From Deinococcus aerolatus (GTDB taxonomy: Bacteria; Deinococcota; Deinococci; Deinococcales; Deinococcaceae): a stretch of 64,000 nucleotides of DNA. The position numbers were made by a program, and so were the translations under genes. Positions within the stretch are counted from its first letter, which is position 1; each line of letters starts with the position of its first letter. The notes under the pieces are model-generated. The model did not search any database, was not told the DNA's origin, and was given only the letters and a program-made list of their open reading frames with translations. The stretch lies in the NCBI RefSeq assembly GCF_014647055.1, contig NZ_BMOL01000001.1, forward strand, positions 486,501-550,500. Reading direction: 5' to 3'. Shown here piece after piece: positions 33,397 through 43,406 of this stretch.

Positions 33397-34407
33397 TCAC
33401 GCATGGTAGATCCACACCCCGTCCTGCTCCTCCCAGGTGCGGTACAGCTGGCCCAGCAGGCGCAGGTGTTCGGCGTGGGCCAGCGTCTCGGCCAGGGCAA
33501 AGCGGCGTCCGCTGACGTTCAGCTCGCGGTTGAACATCGCCAGCGACAGGTCATAGGCGCTGCGCGGCTGCCGGCCCGCCTCGGCCTTGATGAAATCCAG
33601 GCGCTCGTGGTGGTGGCCCCTCAGTTCGCGGGCGCGGGCCTGCACCCCGGTCATCACCGGGCCGTGGTGGCCCACGACGGCCTGCGCGGGATTCAGGGCC
33701 TCCAGCTTGCCCAGCGTCTGCAGGTAATCGCCCAGCGGATCGGGACGGGTGTAGGCGTACAGGCCAACGTTGGGGCTGATGCGCGGCAGGATGGCATCCC
33801 CGGCGATCAGCAGGCTGTCCCCGGCATTCCACAGGCCCAGGTGGCCGTCGGCGTGGCCGGGCAGCCACAGCACCTCCCAGTCGCGCCCGGCCAGCGTCAC
33901 GGTCTGGCCCTCGCGCAGCGGCATGACGTGCTGGGCCGGCTGCACCCGGTCGCGGCCCCGGCGGTTGTCCGCGCCCATGCCCTCCAGCGACTCCTGCGGC
34001 AGCCCGTGATCGCGCATGTGTTTGAGGTGGCCGGGCAGCCATTCCTCCCACAGGTGCCAGTAGCGTTCGCCGCGCCCGATCTCCACGTCCAGCATCTGAA
34101 TCTGCGCGCCGCTGCGTTCCTCCACCACCCCGGCCAGCCCGTAGTGGTCCGGGTGGTGGTGGGTGATGATGGCCCGCTCAATATCCTTCCAGTCCAGCCC
34201 CAGTTCATGCAGGCCCGCCGAGATGGCCGCCTGCGCCTCGGGGGTGTCCAGCGCGGTGTCGATCATGGTCACCGGACCGTCGTCGGGCCTGTCGATCAGC
34301 ACGGTCACGGTCTTCATGGGGTAGGGAATCGGCACCTGCAGGGCGTGCAGTGATCCCACGATAGGCGTCAGCACGGCGCTGGAGTCGGGGGAAGGGGGGG
34401 CGGTCAT
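33397..34407 (-). CDS. Metallo-beta-lactamase-fold hydrolase
   Basis: 336 residues. Metal site: THHHPDHYGLAG (HxHxDH), His in WLPGHADGHLGLW, Asp in LLIAGDAILP and His in AVVGHHGPV. A C-terminal helical region (AMFNRELNVSGRRFALAETLAHAEHLRLLGQL) is the BLACT winged-helix seen in LACTB2-like proteins. Likely hydrolyses a thioester, lactone or RNA; the substrate is unknown. TAGCCT (complement of 34415-34420) lies seven bases before the ATG. Divergent from the GH31 gene with 69 bases between starts. Confidence 0.88.
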   Translation of the reverse strand: MTAPPSPDSSAVLTPIVGSLHALQVPIPYPMKTVTVLIDRPDDGPVTMIDTALDTPEAQAAISAGLHELGLDWKDIERAIITHHHPDHYGLAGVVEERSGAQIQMLDVEIGRGERYWHLWEEWLPGHLKHMRDHGLPQESLEGMGADNRRGRDRVQPAQHVMPLREGQTVTLAGRDWEVLWLPGHADGHLGLWNAGDSLLIAGDAILPRISPNVGLYAYTRPDPLGDYLQTLGKLEALNPAQAVVGHHGPVMTGVQARARELRGHHHERLDFIKAEAGRQPRSAYDLSLAMFNRELNVSGRRFALAETLAHAEHLRLLGQLYRTWEEQDGVWIYHA

Positions 34408-34476
34408 GCCCGGCAGGCTAGCACCCCTGTCCCGCGCCGCGAATGGCGGGCGCGGCCGGACGCTACGCTGGGAAGA

Positions 34477-36885
34477 ATGAGACTAGGCCAGTTCGTGACC
34501 GAGGGCGGGCGAAACCCGCAGGTGCGCGTGTGGGGCGAGACCGATGTCGTGGTGGTGAGCGCGCCGCTGCCGGGGGTCTTGCGGGTCAGGCTGGCCCCGC
34601 AGGCGCGGGCAAGCGGCCTGGGCTTTCCGCGCCTGCCCGAGAAACGCAGCTTTGCCGTGTGCCCGGACCTGCCCGAGGCCGGCCCCCTGAACGTGCAGGA
34701 GGACGGCGAGACCCTGCGCGTGCGTGGCGGCGGCCTGACCCTGCACCTGAACCGGCAGACCGGGGCGTGGCGGGTCACCGAGGGGGGCGACGGACACGGC
34801 ACGCCGGAGCGCGAACTGACGTCCGTACCGGGCTGGAGCGGCGAGGCCCCCACTGCCCGCCCCGCGCTGGACGCCGAACGCTTCAACCTGCGCCGCAGCC
34901 GCCTGAGCGTGGACGCCCCCGACGGCGCGGCCTACCTGGGCTTCGGCGAGCGGGTGGGACCGCTGGACAAACGCGGCATGGTGCTGACCTTCTGGAACAC
35001 CGACTGCTACCCGCACCATACCGACACCGACCCGCTGTACATCAGCGTGCCCTTCACGACCGTGGTGCAGGGCGAACAGGCCCACGGCCTGTTCGTGGAC
35101 GAGACGTGGCGCATGACGGCCGACGTGGCCCGCACCCACCCGCGTGAACTGACCTTTGCCTCGGCGGGGCCGGAACTGGACGTGTACGTCCTGGCGGGGC
35201 CGCGCCCGGCGGACGTGCTGCGCCGCTACGCGGCCCTGACCGGTCACGCCCCACTGCCACCGCTGTGGGCGCTGGGAGCCGCCCAGAGCCGCTGGGGCTA
35301 CCGCACAGCGGACGATCTGCGGGCGGTGATCGCCGGCTACCGCGAACGCGATCTGCCGCTGGACAGCGTGTACATCGACATCGAGTACATGGACGCCTTC
35401 AAGGTCTGGACCGTGAACCGCACCGGCTTTCCGGACCTGGGGGCCTTTGTCCGGGAGGCCGCCGGCCAGGGCGTCAGGCTGGTGCCGATCATCGATCCCG
35501 GCATCAAGCTGGAAGCCGACTACGACGTCTACGAGCAGGCCATGAAAAATGACTACCTGGTCCGCACCGCGCGCGGCGACGTGCTGGTGGGCGAGGTCTG
35601 GCCTGACCCGGCAGTGTTTCCCGACTTCACCCGCCCGGAGGTCGTGGCGTGGTGGGCCGCCCGCCACAAACTGTTCACCGACGCCGGCATCCAGGGCCAG
35701 TGGAACGACATGAACGAACCGGCCTGCTTCTCGCTGGCCCCGCCCAGGGAAACGGAGGGAAAAACCCTGCCCTACGACGCCCTGCACGGTTCCCGCCCCC
35801 ACCTGGAAATGCACAACGCCTACGCCAACCCCATGAGCCAGGCCAGCCGCGCCGGCTACGCCAAGTACAGCCCGGAGATTCGTCCGTGGATCCTCTCGCG
35901 GGCGGGGTACGCGGGCATTCAGCGTCACGCCACCGTCTGGACCGGGGACAATACCTCGTCATGGTCCCACCTGGCCCTGAGCCTGCCGATGATCGCCGGG
36001 CTGGGCCTCAGCGGCATTCCGTTTGCGGCGGCGGACGTGGGCGGCTTCGGCGGCGACGCCACCGGGGAACTGCTGGCCCGCTGGTACCAGGCGGCGGTGG
36101 GCTACGCCTTCCTGCGCAACCACTCGGCGCTGGGCACGGCGGACCAGGAACCGTGGCGCTTCGGCGAGCCGTACACCAGCGTCATCCGCGCCGCGCTGGA
36201 ACTGCGCTACCGCCTGCTGCCGCACCTGTACACCCTGGCGGAGCAGGCCACCCGCACGGGCCTGCCGGTGCTGCGGCCCCTGGCGCTGCACTACGCGGGC
36301 GATGAGGACGCCCTGCGCGAGGACAGCCAGTACCTGCTGGGCCAGGGCCTGATGGTGGCCCCGGTCATGGCGGCGGGCCACCGCCGGCGGCAGGTCTACC
36401 TTCCGGCAGGACGCTGGGCCGCCGTGTTCAATCTGTCCGAGTTCGGGGAGATTCACGAGGGGCCCGCGCACGTCACCGCCGACGCGCCGCTGCACACGCT
36501 GCCGCTGTACCTGAAAGCGGGCGAGGCCCTGCCCCTGACCGAGCCGGCCGCGCACACCGCCCAGGCCCGCTGGCCGCGCGTGACCTGGCTGGCGCATCTG
36601 GGCGCGTCGGGTTTCGTGGGCCAGCTGTACGAGGACGCCGGGAACGGTCCTGCCGAGGGCCGCCTCACGCGCCTGATCGGGGACCGCGTGGGCAGCGCCC
36701 TGCACGTTCGCCGCGAGACCACCGGCGAGGCGGCCACGCCCGAGCAGCGCGAGGTTCTGCAGATCATCGGCCTGGACCCGGTCCGCGAGGTGCAGGGGGC
36801 CGCCGCCTTCTCCTATGAGGACGGCGTGCTGCGCCTGACCCTGCCTGCCCGCTGGGAAGAGGTGACCGTGACGTGGGTGGAGTAA
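34477..36885 (+). CDS. GH31 alpha-glucosidase
   Basis: 802 residues. Domains: N-terminal beta-sandwich with GFGERVGPLDKRG, then the catalytic barrel. WALGAAQSRWGY begins the barrel; the nucleophile Asp is in GQWNDMNEPACF and the acid/base Asp in TVWTGDNTSSW; FAAADVGGFGGDATGELLARWYQ is also conserved. C-terminal beta domains follow (PLYLKAGEALPL). It hydrolyses terminal alpha-glucosidic bonds in malto-oligosaccharides or related glycans. There is no signal peptide, so it is cytoplasmic. TACGCT (34464-34469) is seven bases upstream of the ATG. It stands alone, with no sugar transporter next to it. Confidence 0.95.
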   Translation: MRLGQFVTEGGRNPQVRVWGETDVVVVSAPLPGVLRVRLAPQARASGLGFPRLPEKRSFAVCPDLPEAGPLNVQEDGETLRVRGGGLTLHLNRQTGAWRVTEGGDGHGTPERELTSVPGWSGEAPTARPALDAERFNLRRSRLSVDAPDGAAYLGFGERVGPLDKRGMVLTFWNTDCYPHHTDTDPLYISVPFTTVVQGEQAHGLFVDETWRMTADVARTHPRELTFASAGPELDVYVLAGPRPADVLRRYAALTGHAPLPPLWALGAAQSRWGYRTADDLRAVIAGYRERDLPLDSVYIDIEYMDAFKVWTVNRTGFPDLGAFVREAAGQGVRLVPIIDPGIKLEADYDVYEQAMKNDYLVRTARGDVLVGEVWPDPAVFPDFTRPEVVAWWAARHKLFTDAGIQGQWNDMNEPACFSLAPPRETEGKTLPYDALHGSRPHLEMHNAYANPMSQASRAGYAKYSPEIRPWILSRAGYAGIQRHATVWTGDNTSSWSHLALSLPMIAGLGLSGIPFAAADVGGFGGDATGELLARWYQAAVGYAFLRNHSALGTADQEPWRFGEPYTSVIRAALELRYRLLPHLYTLAEQATRTGLPVLRPLALHYAGDEDALREDSQYLLGQGLMVAPVMAAGHRRRQVYLPAGRWAAVFNLSEFGEIHEGPAHVTADAPLHTLPLYLKAGEALPLTEPAAHTAQARWPRVTWLAHLGASGFVGQLYEDAGNGPAEGRLTRLIGDRVGSALHVRRETTGEAATPEQREVLQIIGLDPVREVQGAAAFSYEDGVLRLTLPARWEEVTVTWVE

Positions 36886-37348
36886 CGGCAGTAACGGCGC
36901 CCACGAGCCGGCCTGCCTGATTATGGCCCGGTCATGGGACCTGTCCGACACTGGGTTCAAGCGTGATTCCAGGCCACTTCCGGGGGGAGTCAGGCGACGG
37001 AACCACGCCCCACAACGCCGGCCACGCCATGGCCCGCAGACCACAAGACCACAGTCCACCGAACACAACCTCATGGGCCTGTCACGCGAGGGCGAGGCGC
37101 TGCGGGCCATACAGCACGCCCTGTCCACCTCGGGTTCGCTGAAAAAGCGGCTGAGGGTCATGGCGCGTCCCGGCTGACCCACGCCCGCCGAACTCGAGCT
37201 GTGCGCGGCCAGATCGCCCAGGTGGCGCTGCTGATTCCGGGGCTGGAGCGGGCCCAGAACGCGCTGTTGCGGGGCGCCGATCTGATGGGCTCATGCCGAC
37301 CGTCCAGCACGGGCAGGCCGGAGGGCACCCAGACCGGGGCGCTGCTGC
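36886..37348. other. Intergenic stretch without a recognisable gene
   Basis: About 460 bases between convergent GH31 and GNAT genes. Several short frames exist on both strands (for example 36923-37177 plus and 37201-37389 plus), but all have atypical Arg/Pro/Ser composition and no start signals. VRGQIAQVALLIPGLERAQNALLRGADLMG, in the frame from about 37201, is the only natural-looking segment and could be a decayed gene. No tRNA or terminator seen. Confidence 0.45.
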
Positions 37349-37831
37349 TCAGGCGGGAAACTGGTACAGCGTCACGTCGAAACCCTTGACGGTGCGCTGT
37401 CCCACATCCTGAAAACCAAAGGTCTCGTAGAGCGCGCGCAGCTTGGGGAGGGCGGTGGCGGTGTCCAGCCTGAGCCAGGGCCGGTCCCGCTCCCCCGTCT
37501 CCCACACGGCCTCACGCAGCAGCAGGGCGGACAGGCCCTGGCCCTGCGCCGCCGGGTGAACCGCCAGTTTGTGCAGATACAGCGCCTCGCCGGGGGCGTC
37601 GTCCGGCCAGAACAGTGGGTCCGTGTCCAGCAGACACAGGCAGGCCAGCGGCGTCCCACCGCGCCACGCCACCCGCCAGCCGTTCGTCGGGTAGTGGCGG
37701 GCCAGGCGCTGGGGCGTCAGGCTGCTTTCCGGCCACAGTGGCTCCCCGCGCGCCTTCAGTTGCAGGGCAGCGGCGATCAGCACGCCCGAAGCGGCGGCAT
37801 CATCGCCGGAGGTCAGGGTCACGCCGCTCAT
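37349..37831 (-). CDS. GNAT-family N-acetyltransferase
   Basis: 160 residues with the GNAT core: PLACLCLLDTDPLFW, then LHKLAVHPAAQGQGLSALLLREAVWE (acetyl-CoA pyrophosphate loop QGQGLS) and LRLDTATALPKLRALYETFGFQDVGQ. The acyl acceptor is unknown. It lies downstream of the Rieske gene on the same strand, but TAAACT (complement of 37838-37843) lies six bases before its ATG, so it probably has its own leaderless transcript. Confidence 0.88.
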   Translation of the reverse strand: MSGVTLTSGDDAAASGVLIAAALQLKARGEPLWPESSLTPQRLARHYPTNGWRVAWRGGTPLACLCLLDTDPLFWPDDAPGEALYLHKLAVHPAAQGQGLSALLLREAVWETGERDRPWLRLDTATALPKLRALYETFGFQDVGQRTVKGFDVTLYQFPA

Positions 37832-37840
37832 GGACGCAGT

Positions 37841-38404
37841 TTAGCCGTCCTGGGTCGGGGCGGCTTCGATGCCCGTCGCCCAGACCTGTGCATCCCTGAT
37901 CTCCAGCCGCACGCGCGGCAGCGGGCCGTTGGCCTTGCCGAACACCGCCATCCCCTCCTGCAGGGGATCGAAGACGCTGTAATGGCAGCGGCAGCCCAGT
38001 TGCGGGTGCTGGGCATCCTGCGGGGGGCGGTAGTTGAAGGCGAAGGCCAGTACCTCCGGGTCACGCACCAGATTGACGGTGCAGCCCAGGTGGGTGCAGA
38101 CGCGCGAGTACGCCACCAGATGCCCGCCGCCGGGCAGCGTCAGCCCGCCTTCCACCGCCTGTGGCACCCGCAGCAGCGTGCAGGGGCGGCCCGCGTAGGT
38201 AAAGTTCACGTCGGCCCACACGGTGGGCAACCCGGACAGGGGCGCCACCGCTTGCGCCGCCGCCGCCTGAAACTCCGGCGCTCCGGCGCGGCGCTTGCCC
38301 AGCGTGACGCGGGTGGCGTACCAGCCCATGTAGCCGAAGGCCCCGGCCGTGGCCGCGACCGGCAGCAGCCACCATTTTTCGAGGAGGGCGCGGCGGGTGG
38401 TCAT
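37841..38404 (-). CDS. Rieske [2Fe-2S] protein, membrane-anchored
   Basis: 187 residues. [30 protein letters not shown] is a basic N-terminus plus one membrane helix. The Rieske cluster is bound by C103-T-H105 and C138-x-x-H141 (motifs CTHLGC and CRCHYS), with the extra Cys108 and Cys140 positioned for the usual disulfide. It is most like the Rieske subunit of a bc-type quinol oxidoreductase or a related high-potential protein; no cytochrome b gene is adjacent. It follows the cytochrome c maturation cluster by 91 bases on the same strand, so it may be co-transcribed. Confidence 0.9.
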   Translation of the reverse strand: MTTRRALLEKWWLLPVAATAGAFGYMGWYATRVTLGKRRAGAPEFQAAAAQAVAPLSGLPTVWADVNFTYAGRPCTLLRVPQAVEGGLTLPGGGHLVAYSRVCTHLGCTVNLVRDPEVLAFAFNYRPPQDAQHPQLGCRCHYSVFDPLQEGMAVFGKANGPLPRVRLEIRDAQVWATGIEAAPTQDG

Positions 38405-38495
38405 GCGGGGGCAGAACCACGTGGACGGACGGGCAAGACCCTGCCCGTAAGTGCGCCCGCTGGCACCGGGCGTCCGCGTTCTGCCTGCCGCATCC

Positions 38496-39536
38496 TCAGC
38501 CCTCCTTCTGCCACTGTTCCATCAGGTCCAGCAGCAGCGTGAGTTCGGCGTCGGTCAGCGTGGGGTAGGCGGGCATGGCCCCCTTGCCGTTCACCGTCAC
38601 GCTGCGCAGCGCCGCGCGGCTCAGGGTGGACGCGCGCAGGCTGGGGCCGATGCCGCCGGCACCGGCGGCCCCGTGGCATGAGGCGCAGCTCGCGGCGTAC
38701 AGCTTCAGCGCCGGGTCACCCTGGTTCAGGCGGGCCCGCAGCGCGGTGATCGCGTCGTCGGCGTCGCGTCCGGCGGGGTCCAGCGTGCGGTAGCGCTCCA
38801 GGGCGGCCAATGCCTCCTGGTCCTGTCCGAAGCGGGACAGCGCGAAGCCCAGCAGCAGTTGCGATTCGGCCTCGTCGGGTGCGAGCTGCGCGGCGGTGCG
38901 GATCAGCAGGGCGGCGCGGGTGGCGTCCTCGGCAGGCAGCGCCGCGCCGCCCTGGTCGCCGCGCGTGAGCAACAAGATCCCCAGGCGGCGCAGGGCCTCC
39001 GGCTGGCGCGGATCGGTTTTCAGGGCGTTGCCGTAGGCGCTGACCGCCTGATCGTAGTTGGCCGAATCGAAGGCGGCGCGGCCCCACGCCAGGTAATCAG
39101 CGTTCTTCTGGCTGCGCTGCGCCCTTTCCTTGAGGCCCGGCAGCTTCAGCACCGCCTGCACCTTGCCCGCCTCGCCCGCGTCCAGCGAGGCCAGCTGCCA
39201 GCGCGGAATAAAGGTCAGCGCGCCCGCCACGGTCAGCAGGGTCACCGCGCCCACCGCCCCCAGCGCCAGCGTGCGCGAACGCCCCGGACCGATGCGGGGG
39301 GCAGGCGGCAGGGCGTCCAGCGCCCGCAGGGTCAGCGCGGCGCGGCGTTCCAGATCGGGGCGGCGGGCCTCATCCTCCACCGCATTCAGTTCGCTGTACA
39401 GCTGGTCGCGCTCGGCCAGCAGGCGGGCACGTTCGGGGGCGTCGGGGTCGGTGGGCGCGGCGCGGCGCAGGGGCTCCAGCACCAGCCACAGGGCCGCCGC
39501 CCCGATCAGGACCAGTAGCACCACGCTGAAGATCAT
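38496..39536 (-). CDS. CcmI-like TPR protein fused to a C-terminal cytochrome c
   Basis: 346 residues. Residues 1-24 are a membrane helix, followed by a CcmI-type cytoplasmic coiled segment ([27 protein letters not shown]), a second membrane helix ([21 protein letters not shown]), a TPR region (about 145-250, e.g. [29 protein letters not shown]) and finally a cytochrome c domain with CASCH in [11 protein letters not shown] and a Met ligand in [11 protein letters not shown]. CcmI/NrfG proteins chaperone apocytochrome c to the heme lyase; here the chaperone carries a heme site of its own. The ATG overlaps the ccmH stop by four bases (ATGA). Confidence 0.87.
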   Translation of the reverse strand: MIFSVVLLVLIGAAALWLVLEPLRRAAPTDPDAPERARLLAERDQLYSELNAVEDEARRPDLERRAALTLRALDALPPAPRIGPGRSRTLALGAVGAVTLLTVAGALTFIPRWQLASLDAGEAGKVQAVLKLPGLKERAQRSQKNADYLAWGRAAFDSANYDQAVSAYGNALKTDPRQPEALRRLGILLLTRGDQGGAALPAEDATRAALLIRTAAQLAPDEAESQLLLGFALSRFGQDQEALAALERYRTLDPAGRDADDAITALRARLNQGDPALKLYAASCASCHGAAGAGGIGPSLRASTLSRAALRSVTVNGKGAMPAYPTLTDAELTLLLDLMEQWQKEG

Positions 39537-40072
39537 TCCGGCCCCCGGCCCATGCCCGTGTCGCGGCGCACCTGGTCCAGATACGGGTCATGGGGTTCGG
39601 CGTCCTGCAACGGTCCCGCCGCTGCGGAGGCCGGCCCCCGGCGGCGCAGAAAGGCCCACAGCGCCACGCCGCCGCCGCCCAGCGCCAGCAGCGGACTGCC
39701 CCACAACAGCAGGTTGCGCCCGGTCTTGGGAGGATCAAGCAGCACGAAATTACCGTAGCGAACCGAGAAGAAGGTGTAGATCTCCGAGTCGCTGCGCCCG
39801 TCGGCAATCTGCTCGCGCACCGATTCGCGCATCTTGACGCTGATGTCGCTGCGCGATTCCGCGATGGATTCCCCGGTGTCACACAGCGGACAGCGCAGGT
39901 TCTTCTGCACGGCAACAGCGCGCTGCTCCTGTGCGGGCGTCAGGGGCGCGGAGGCGTGGGCGAGGGACAGGCCGAGGCACAGTCCCAGGCACAGCGCCAG
40001 CGGCCCAAGACGGGAACGCCCGAAGCGGGAATGCAGGACGCCTGGACGTGCTGGCCGCATGTCCGCCCTCAT
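39533..40072 (-). CDS. ccmH: Cytochrome c maturation protein CcmH
   Basis: 179 residues. Signal sequence or first membrane helix ([19 protein letters not shown]), then the redox motif [15 protein letters not shown] characteristic of CcmH/Cyc[16 protein letters not shown], and a second membrane helix ([21 protein letters not shown]). CcmH reduces the heme-binding CXXCH cysteines of apocytochrome c at the outer face of the membrane. Its ATG overlaps the ccmG stop (ATGA at 40069-40072) and its stop overlaps the next start, so the three are translationally coupled. ATG 40060 is an alternative start. Confidence 0.92.
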   Translation of the reverse strand: MRADMRPARPGVLHSRFGRSRLGPLALCLGLCLGLSLAHASAPLTPAQEQRAVAVQKNLRCPLCDTGESIAESRSDISVKMRESVREQIADGRSDSEIYTFFSVRYGNFVLLDPPKTGRNLLLWGSPLLALGGGGVALWAFLRRRGPASAAAGPLQDAEPHDPYLDQVRRDTGMGRGPE

Positions 40073-40638
40073 ATCCCCTTCACACCGATCTTTTTCAGAC
40101 CCACGTTCAGGCGTTCGCGGGTCAGGCCCCCCCGGTCCATATGCTGCACGATGCCTGCCTTGTCGATAAAGACCGTCTCGGGAATGCCCGACACGCCGTA
40201 ATTAACGCCGGTGTTGATGCCGGGGTCCCTGAGGTTGGGGTAGGCCAGCGCGTACTCGCGGATGAAATCGCGGGCGTTCTGCTCCTTGGTCTCCTGAAAC
40301 AGGATGCCCAGAATCGCCGCGCCGTCCGCGGTCTGCTGCGCGCCCAGCTCGCGGAACAGGGGCGCCTCCTCGCGGCAGGGGCCGCACCACGACGCCCAGA
40401 AATTCAGGACCACCGGGCGCCCCCTGAGCGCCTCCAGACTGACGGGCACGCCGTCCAGACTTTCCAGCGTGAAGGCGGGGGCGGGCTTGCCGATCAGCGG
40501 CCCGCCGGTGGTGACATTCTTCGCCGGGCTGAGCAGCGTGTAGCCCAGCACGCCCACCAGCGCCGCCGCGATCAGCGGGGGCACGGCGCGCCGCCAGACA
40601 GGGGCAGGATTGGGTTTGGGGGGGGGTGAATTCGTCAT
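40069..40638 (-). CDS. ccmG: Thiol:disulfide interchange protein CcmG/DsbE (TlpA-like)
   Basis: 189 residues. One membrane anchor ([18 protein letters not shown]) and a thioredoxin domain with the active site [11 protein letters not shown], preceded by the typical NFW and followed by the Glu-containing [18 protein letters not shown] and the cis-Pro [12 protein letters not shown]. It keeps CcmH and apocytochrome thiols reduced. The ATG at 40638 has GAGAG eight bases upstream; a TTG at 40644 is in frame. It follows ccmF by about 55 bases. Confidence 0.93.
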   Translation of the reverse strand: MTNSPPPKPNPAPVWRRAVPPLIAAALVGVLGYTLLSPAKNVTTGGPLIGKPAPAFTLESLDGVPVSLEALRGRPVVLNFWASWCGPCREEAPLFRELGAQQTADGAAILGILFQETKEQNARDFIREYALAYPNLRDPGINTGVNYGVSGIPETVFIDKAGIVQHMDRGGLTRERLNVGLKKIGVKGI

Positions 40639-40694
40639 AGTCAACTCTCAGGGAACAGGCGCCGCCTTTCCTGTTCAGGAACAGGGCCAGGAGG

Positions 40695-42674
40695 CTAGTC
40701 GGTGGCCGGGGCCAGCCCGGCGGGGGCCGCGCGTGCCACTGGCCGCGCCGGGCTGACCAGCGTGAGGCCCGCGCCGATGCAGATGATCAGCGTGCCCCAC
40801 CAGATCCACGAGACCAGCGGGCTCTCGATCAGGCGAATGCTGGCCCAGCGGCCTTCCGGGTCGATGCTGGTGACCACCAGATAGGTGTCGCCCAACGCGC
40901 CGTAGCGCACGGCCGGGGCCGGGAACAGGGTGCCGGGGGCCTGAACGTAGGTGTTGAGCCGCGCCTCGAAGGGCCGGCCATCAATCGAGACCGAGGCGAT
41001 GGCCGAGGTGCCGAAGCCCCGGTCCACCTGACGCAAGGCCGTCAGCTCCAACTGCTCGTGCAGCAGCGTGCGCGGCGCGGCCTGCAGGTTCAGGGTGGCC
41101 TGGGCGTCCTGACGGTACGCGCCGCTGAAGGCCAGCCCCAGCGCCATCACCACCAGACCGATGTGGGCAGTGTAGGCCCCGTAACGGCGCGGCTGCGCCT
41201 GAAGCGTCCGCCCCAGCCCGCCCGCCTGCCGCGCCGCACGGGCGGTCAGCAGGCCCAGCCCGACGAGGTTGTAGGCAGCCAGCGCAATGGTGAGCAGCAC
41301 GCCCGTGGCACGGACGCCGAAGACAAAGGCGATCAATGCCGCGCCCAGGCCGGAGGCCAGCAGCGGCACCAGCGCCCGCAGCAGGCCCTGACCGTCGGCA
41401 CGTCGCCAGGGCAGCAGCGGCCCCACGCCCATCAGCATCAGCAGCCCCAGGCCCAGTGGAATGGCGAAGGCATTGTAGAAGGCCGGACCCACGCTGGCGT
41501 CCCGGCGGCCCTGAGCGGCCTCCACAAAGGTAGGAAACAGCGTGCCCAGCAGGACCATAAACGCAAACACCAGAAACAGCCAGTTGCCCGCCAGAAACGC
41601 GCCCTCACGGCTGACCGGAGCCGGAACCTCCGCCTCGTCGCGCAGGGCGGGCGCGCGCCACGCGGCCAGCCCGATGCCCACGATCAGCAGGAAGGCCAGG
41701 AAGCCCAGGAACACCGGCCCCACCGGTCCGCCCGCGAAGGCGTGGACGCTCTGTACGATGCCGCTGCGGTTCAGGAACGTGCCCAGCACGGTGCTGGAAT
41801 ACGCCAGCACGATCAGCCACACGTTCCACGAACGCATCAGCCCGCGCTTTTCCTGAATCTGAATGCTGTGCAAGAAGGCAGTGGTCAGCAGCCACGGAAT
41901 AAACGACGCGTTTTCCACCGGGTCCCAGGCCCAGTACCCGCCCCAGCCCAGCGTCTCGTAGCTCCACCAGCCGCCCGCGACGATGGCGGCGGTCAGGAAG
42001 GTCCAGGCCACCAGCGTCCAGCGCCGCGTCACGACCACCCAGTGATCGGAGAGCCGGCCCGTGATCAGGGCGGCCACGGCGTAGGCGAACGGCACGCTCA
42101 GGCCCACGAAGCCCAGGTACAGCAACACCGGGTGAACGGCCATCATCCAATGGTTCTGCAAGGCCGGGTTGGGGCCACGCCCATCGGCCAGCAGGCCGGA
42201 GACGGGCGTGAACGGCGAGGCGATGGTGGCGCACACGCCCACGAAGAACAGCAGGCTGACAAACATGGTGCCCAGCGCCCAGGGCCGCAGGGCGTCGCGC
42301 CGCAGCGTCAGCGACAGGATGAAGGCGAAGCCCGCCAGAAGCCAGGCCCACAGCAGAATGCTGCCCTCCAGCGCGCCCCACAGGCTGGTGATCTTGATCC
42401 AGGTGGGCGAGGACCGCATGGAATGTTCGGCCACGTAACGTACGGTGAAGTCGTCCTTGAGAAGCGCCACCAGCAGCACGGAGATGCCCACGCTGACCAG
42501 CGCGAACACCGCCCAGGTGGCCCGCCGCGCCGCCTCGGTCACCCGCGCGTCGGCACGCAGGCCGCCGATCACGGCCAGCAGCAGTCCCGCCAGCGAGAAG
42601 CCCAACGCGCCCAGCAGCGCGAGCTGACCCAGTGAGCCCAGGGCGCTGGACTGGAAGGAAATCAGGTTAAGCAT
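40695..42674 (-). CDS. ccmF: Heme lyase subunit CcmF
   Basis: 659 residues with about 14-15 hydrophobic helices. The heme-handling WWD domain is [19 protein letters not shown], flanked by conserved His in helices (e.g. [15 protein letters not shown] and [12 protein letters not shown]). CcmF ligates heme delivered by CcmE to the CXXCH of apocytochrome c. Length and helix count match the family. Start ATG 42674 has GAGG about 10 bases upstream. It is separated from ccmE by 145 bases, which contain no gene. Confidence 0.95.
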   Translation of the reverse strand: MLNLISFQSSALGSLGQLALLGALGFSLAGLLLAVIGGLRADARVTEAARRATWAVFALVSVGISVLLVALLKDDFTVRYVAEHSMRSSPTWIKITSLWGALEGSILLWAWLLAGFAFILSLTLRRDALRPWALGTMFVSLLFFVGVCATIASPFTPVSGLLADGRGPNPALQNHWMMAVHPVLLYLGFVGLSVPFAYAVAALITGRLSDHWVVVTRRWTLVAWTFLTAAIVAGGWWSYETLGWGGYWAWDPVENASFIPWLLTTAFLHSIQIQEKRGLMRSWNVWLIVLAYSSTVLGTFLNRSGIVQSVHAFAGGPVGPVFLGFLAFLLIVGIGLAAWRAPALRDEAEVPAPVSREGAFLAGNWLFLVFAFMVLLGTLFPTFVEAAQGRRDASVGPAFYNAFAIPLGLGLLMLMGVGPLLPWRRADGQGLLRALVPLLASGLGAALIAFVFGVRATGVLLTIALAAYNLVGLGLLTARAARQAGGLGRTLQAQPRRYGAYTAHIGLVVMALGLAFSGAYRQDAQATLNLQAAPRTLLHEQLELTALRQVDRGFGTSAIASVSIDGRPFEARLNTYVQAPGTLFPAPAVRYGALGDTYLVVTSIDPEGRWASIRLIESPLVSWIWWGTLIICIGAGLTLVSPARPVARAAPAGLAPATD

Positions 42675-42819
42675 GCTGGCCGCCTCGGGATGGGGTGCAG
42701 CCTGTGGGGGGCATCCTCAGCCCCAGGCCTTTACAGGTCAGGAACAGAGAGATCAGGGGCTGGACGCTCAGGCCCTCGGCCTTTTCCACACGCCACCGGT
42801 CACAACCCACGGGCGGCCC

Positions 42820-43281
42820 TCACTGCGTCTGCTGAAGCATGTCCTTCAGCTCGGTCTGCGTCTGCGGCACGTTGTATTCCTCGCTGTGCTTGACAATCAG
42901 TTCCTGGGCGTGAAAGGTGTCGCCCTGAAACTCGCCGCGCACCACCACCCCCTGGTTTTCCCTGAACAGGTCGCTGACGGCTCCGCTGTACTGCACCGGA
43001 AAGCTGGCCCCGCCGTCCGAAACGACGAACTTCAGGTCCAGCGTCTGGGGGTTGTAGTTCACAGACCTGACCAGCCCGCCGATGCGGATGGCGCGGCCTT
43101 CCAGCTTGGCGCGCTGCTGCTGGTACTCGGTGGGGGTGACGAAGTATTCCAGGCTCTTGTTCAGGTTGCCAAAGGCGATAAAGGCGCTCAGGCCCACCAG
43201 GGCCAGGACGCCCAGAACCACCGGCAGCGGATTGCGGCGGCGCTGGCGGGCGCGCGCCAGCGGGGCGGGCGCGGGGCTCAC
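42820..43281 (-). CDS. ccmE: Periplasmic heme chaperone CcmE
   Basis: 153 residues. N-terminal membrane helix (PLPVVLGVLALVGLSAFIAFG), then an OB-fold: EYQQQRAKLEGRAIRIGGLV, LDLKFVVSDGGASFPVQYSG, RENQGVVVRGEF. The heme-binding His is in LIVKHSEEYN (family motif HDENY/HxxxY). The start is GTG 43281, which overlaps the ccmD stop (GTGA) and has GGAGG about 9 bases upstream; the frame extending to 43335 is the shadow of ccmD. It receives heme from CcmC/CcmD and hands it to CcmF. Confidence 0.93.
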   Translation of the reverse strand: MSPAPAPLARARQRRRNPLPVVLGVLALVGLSAFIAFGNLNKSLEYFVTPTEYQQQRAKLEGRAIRIGGLVRSVNYNPQTLDLKFVVSDGGASFPVQYSGAVSDLFRENQGVVVRGEFQGDTFHAQELIVKHSEEYNVPQTQTELKDMLQQTQ

Positions 43282-43406
43282 CTTGGGGCCTCCCCGGTCT
43301 CGTCTTTCACCGCGCGCAGCCGCGCCCACATCCACACCAGATAGCTCAGCAGCAGCACGAAGGTCACGGCATAGACGATGATCACGTAGGCGCTGTACTT
43401 ATCCAT
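43278..43406 (-). CDS. ccmD: Heme exporter accessory protein CcmD
   Basis: 42 codons, easily missed. The product is one transmembrane helix with short basic tail: it begins MDKYSAYVIIVYAVTF, continues VLLLSYLVWMWARLRA and ends DETGEAPR. Size, single helix and position between ccmC and ccmE are those of CcmD, which helps release holo-CcmE from the CcmC complex. Its ATG lies inside the last codons of ccmC (8-base overlap) and its TGA overlaps the ccmE GTG by 4 bases, so expression is coupled on both sides. Confidence 0.9.
   Translation of the reverse strand: MDKYSAYVIIVYAVTFVLLLSYLVWMWARLRAVKDETGEAPR

Noticed and set aside
41058..42635. 525-codon plus-strand frame opposite ccmF
   Set aside because: Gln/Arg/Gly-rich translation typical of the antisense of membrane-protein codons.
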